A stretch of DNA of 25,596 nucleotides. Origin: Streptomyces sp. NRRL S-31. Lineage in GTDB: Bacteria; Actinomycetota; Actinomycetes; Streptomycetales; Streptomycetaceae. The position numbers were made by a program, and so were the translations under genes. Below, in pieces: positions 23,491 to 25,596 of the stretch (positions are counted from its first letter, which is position 1; the number at the start of each line of letters is the position of its first letter). The notes below the pieces were generated by a model. It was not told the origin of the DNA, searched no databases, and saw only the letters and a program-made list of their open reading frames with translations. The stretch is from the NCBI RefSeq assembly GCF_000718775.1, contig NZ_JOCB01000113.1:1-25596 (forward strand). The letters are read 5' to 3'.

Positions 23491-23671
23491 GGCCGACCTC
23501 CTGTCGGCACGCCGGAGGACGGCTCGGCCCCCGTGTGCCCTCATGTCCCACCATGTGATTTCCCCCTCGCGGCGCACCGTAAAACCGCGCGCTGCGGGAT
23601 GCTGGAGATAACGTTCGTTCACTTCGCGACGGTGGCGGAACGCGCCAAAAGTGCGGTACTTGTCGGTATGA

Positions 23672-23691
23672 ACGGAAGCGATCGCTTCCGT
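23672..23691. promoter_or_regulatory. 20-bp perfect palindrome upstream of icmB
   Basis: ACGGAAGCGATCGCTTCCGT is self-complementary over all 20 bp and ends 21 nt before the icmB ATG. TATGAA (23667-23672) partly overlaps it. A repressor operator at the icmB promoter is the simplest reading; it could also form a short hairpin in the leader. Confidence 0.6.
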
Positions 23692-23712
23692 GGTCGCTTG
23701 ATGGAGGCAGTG

Positions 23713-24135
23713 ATGGGTGTGGCAGCCGGTCCGATCCGCGTGGTGGTCGCCAAGCCGGGGCTCGACGGCCACGATCGTGGGGCCAAGGTCATCGCGCGCG
23801 CTCTGCGCGACGCCGGTATGGAGGTCATCTACACCGGCCTCCACCAGACGCCGGAACAGATCGTCGGCACCGCCATCCAGGAGGACGCCGACGCCATCGG
23901 CCTGTCCATCCTCTCCGGCGCCCACAACACGCTGTTCGCCGCGGTCATCGACCTGCTCAAGGAGCGAGAGGCGGAGGACATCCTCGTCTTCGGCGGCGGC
24001 ATCATCCCGGAGGAGGACATTCCGCCGCTGAAGGAGAAGGGCGTCGCGGAGATCTTCACCCCCGGTGCGACGACCACGTCGATCGTGGAATGGGTCCGCG
24101 AGAACGTCCGTCAGCCGGCCGCCTCCGAGGGCTGA
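23713..24135 (+). CDS. icmB: Cobalamin-binding small subunit of an acyl-CoA mutase, IcmB-type (140 aa)
   Basis: The B12-binding half of a two-subunit mutase. The base-off motif DxHxxG is visible (D18, H20, G23 in [18 protein letters not shown]), with [10 protein letters not shown] and LVFGGGIIP lining the cobalamin pocket. In streptomycetes, proteins of this size and sequence are the small subunit of isobutyryl-CoA mutase, which interconverts isobutyryl-CoA and n-butyryl-CoA. The large subunit is not in this window, so it must be encoded elsewhere. The ATG at 23713 is chosen for its GGAGG 5 nt upstream; ATG codons at 23668 and 23701 are in frame but lie in the palindrome/Shine-Dalgarno region. 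Its last 25 bp overlap the end of the converging gene. Confidence 0.9.
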   Translation: MGVAAGPIRVVVAKPGLDGHDRGAKVIARALRDAGMEVIYTGLHQTPEQIVGTAIQEDADAIGLSILSGAHNTLFAAVIDLLKEREAEDILVFGGGIIPEEDIPPLKEKGVAEIFTPGATTTSIVEWVRENVRQPAASEG

Positions 24136-25596
24136 GGGGCCGTCTCCGGGGGTTGGGCAGCCGTCTCCGGCGGGCGAGTGGCCGCCCCCCGCGGTTCGGC
24201 GGGCGGTGTCTGCGGGTTCAGTTCCCGTGTCATCGCCGCCCGCAGCCGCAGCGTGGTGACCAGCCGCTGGAACGCCTCCGCCCAGTACCCGCCGGCGCCG
24301 GGCGCGGCGTCCTCCGGCTCGTCGGGCACCGCCAGCAGCGCCTCCAGGCGCACGGCCTCCGCCGGGTCGAGGCAGCGCTCCGCCAGCCCCATCACCCCGC
24401 TGAAGCTCCACGGGTAACTGCCCGCGTCCCGAGCTATGTTGAGGGCGTCCACCACCGCCTGGCCCAGCGGCGGCGCCCAGGGGACCGCGCACACCCCGAG
24501 CAACTGGAACGCCTCCGACAGGCCGTGCGTGGCGATGAACCCGGCCACCCACGCGGCCCGTTCGTCCGGTTCCAGCGCGGCCAGCAGCTTCGCCCGCTCC
24601 GCCAGGGACACCGCGCCCGGGCCGCCCGCCTCCGGTGCCGACGGAGCGCCGAGCAGCGCCCGCGACCACGCCGCGTCCCGCTGCCGCACCGCCGCCCGGC
24701 ACCAGGCCGCGTGCAGCTCCCCCTGCCAGCCGTCCGCCACCGGCAGCGCCACGATCTCCTCGGCCGTCCGTCCGCCGAGCCGCTCCGGCCAGGTGCCGAG
24801 CGGGGCGGCCTCCACCAACTGGCCCAGCCACCAGGACCGTTCCCCGCGTCCCGCCGGCGGTGTGGCCGTGACCCCGTCCCGCTCCATGCCGGGGTCGCAC
24901 TCCGGCGGTGCCTCCACCGCTATCGCCGGCGCGTTCCCCGTACGGTCCAGGGCCACGCACACCGTGGCACGTACCGCCATCCGCGCGGCGAGCGCCGATC
25001 CCGGCAGCGCCGACAGCAGTTCCGCCGCCGTCGCCCGGACGTTGCGGCTGCGGTCTCCCAACGCCTGTTCCAGGAACGGCTCGTCCGCGTCCGACAGGCC
25101 GGTGCGCAGCGTGTCGAGGAACATCAGCCGGTCCTCCGCCCGCTCCGTCGGCCATGTGGACACCAGCAGCTCACGCCCCACCGCGGGCGTCCGGGCGCGC
25201 AGCGCGCCCAGCAGCGCCGCCCGCTCGGCGAACAGCCCCTCCCGCCACAGCCGGCGCACCGCCTCGGCGTCCTCCGCGTCGGGCAGCGACGCGCCACCGC
25301 CGGGGGCCGCGCGCAGGGCGAACCGCCAGTCCGGGTTCAGCCGGGCGAGCCACAGCGCGCGCGGGCCCGCGAACGCCAGTGCCGCCGGGCGCAGGTCCGT
25401 ACGGCCCCGGGCCGCGTCCAGCAGGGCGGGCAGCGCCTGCGGCGGAGCCGCGTACCCGTGCGCGTTGGCCACCGCGAGCCACTGCGGCAGCAGCTCCATC
25501 AAATCCGGGGAGCTGCCCCGCCGCCCGCCGCCCGCGCCCCCGGACCGGTCGGCCAGCAGGGCGGCGAGCCGGCGTGCCGCCGGGGCGGCCTCGCCG
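24111..25596 (-). CDS. DUF5691-like protein, C-terminal part (5' end beyond the window)
   Basis: The frame is open to the right edge (continuing [18 protein letters not shown] upstream of [18 protein letters not shown]), so the start is outside the window; a TTG/ATG pair at 25502-25497 is not needed. The protein is Ala/Leu-rich and probably all-helical, with HEAT-like segments such as [23 protein letters not shown]. Recognisable stretches are [25 protein letters not shown] and [25 protein letters not shown] link it to the actinobacterial DUF5691 family from memory. It usually sits in a cluster with SWIM-zinc-finger, AAA-ATPase and VWA genes, so those may follow. The C-terminus has Pro/Thr repeats ([14 protein letters not shown]) and overlaps icmB by 25 bp tail to tail. 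Confidence 0.8.
   Translation of the reverse strand, partial: GEAAPAARRLAALLADRSGGAGGGRRGSSPDLMELLPQWLAVANAHGYAAPPQALPALLDAARGRTDLRPAALAFAGPRALWLARLNPDWRFALRAAPGGGASLPDAEDAEAVRRLWREGLFAERAALLGALRARTPAVGRELLVSTWPTERAEDRLMFLDTLRTGLSDADEPFLEQALGDRSRNVRATAAELLSALPGSALAARMAVRATVCVALDRTGNAPAIAVEAPPECDPGMERDGVTATPPAGRGERSWWLGQLVEAAPLGTWPERLGGRTAEEIVALPVADGWQGELHAAWCRAAVRQRDAAWSRALLGAPSAPEAGGPGAVSLAERAKLLAALEPDERAAWVAGFIATHGLSEAFQLLGVCAVPWAPPLGQAVVDALNIARDAGSYPWSFSGVMGLAERCLDPAEAVRLEALLAVPDEPEDAAPGAGGYWAEAFQRLVTTLRLRAAMTRELNPQTPPAEPRGAATRPPETAAQPPETAPQPSEAAG

Overview
The window looks like chromosomal core DNA of a Streptomyces species. It is very GC-rich with strong G/C bias at third codon positions, and it combines eukaryotic-type Ser/Thr kinases, a PspC-type two-component system, two NlpC/P60 endopeptidases (one behind a c-di-AMP-type riboswitch), PcrA, a stand-alone B12-binding mutase subunit (IcmB) and guaA. 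The order guaA ... pcrA ... icmB resembles the conserved streptomycete core as I remember it; I could not run a search. I see no insertion sequences, prophage genes, CRISPR arrays, tRNA or rRNA genes.

Layout. (1) 1-1863, plus strand: the C-terminal part of a membrane protein, probably a kinase sensor end, then a soluble Ser/Thr kinase. (2) 1991-5504, plus: a succinate-semialdehyde-type dehydrogenase and a ChoD-like GMC oxidoreductase, closed by a strong hairpin. (3) 5505-6082: a gene-poor gap with two hairpins and a Crp-like site. (4) 6083-6674, minus: a short AroQ-class chorismate mutase behind what looks like an attenuator, made of a 23-codon leader peptide with clustered Phe/Phe/Tyr codons, a long inverted repeat and a 15-bp terminator with a T-run. 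(5) 6771-9772: guaA, a flavin/F420-type split-barrel protein (minus) and a class II aldolase/adducin-like protein. (6) 9954-14616: a DoxX protein, then two minus-strand membrane proteins (one PspC/LiaF-like) divergent from a PspC-histidine kinase/response regulator operon. (7) 14665-18291: NlpC/P60 protein, small membrane protein, second NlpC/P60 protein with riboswitch. (8) 18292-20846: pcrA and its terminator. (9) 20863-25596: M23 peptidase (minus), lipase-like hydrolase (minus), icmB (plus) and the C-terminal part of a DUF5691-like protein running off the edge (minus).

Themes. Envelope maintenance dominates: three putative peptidoglycan hydrolases, two PspC membrane proteins and a PspC sensor kinase. 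Metabolism is represented by GMP synthesis, a branch point to Phe/Tyr, aldehyde oxidation and acyl-CoA mutase chemistry. Several genes have a -10-like hexamer 6-9 nt before the start codon and little or no Shine-Dalgarno sequence, so leaderless transcripts are likely. The most interesting item is the aromatic leader-peptide attenuator before the chorismate mutase (6541-6680). The riboswitch at 17872-18080 and the 20-bp perfect palindrome before icmB come next.
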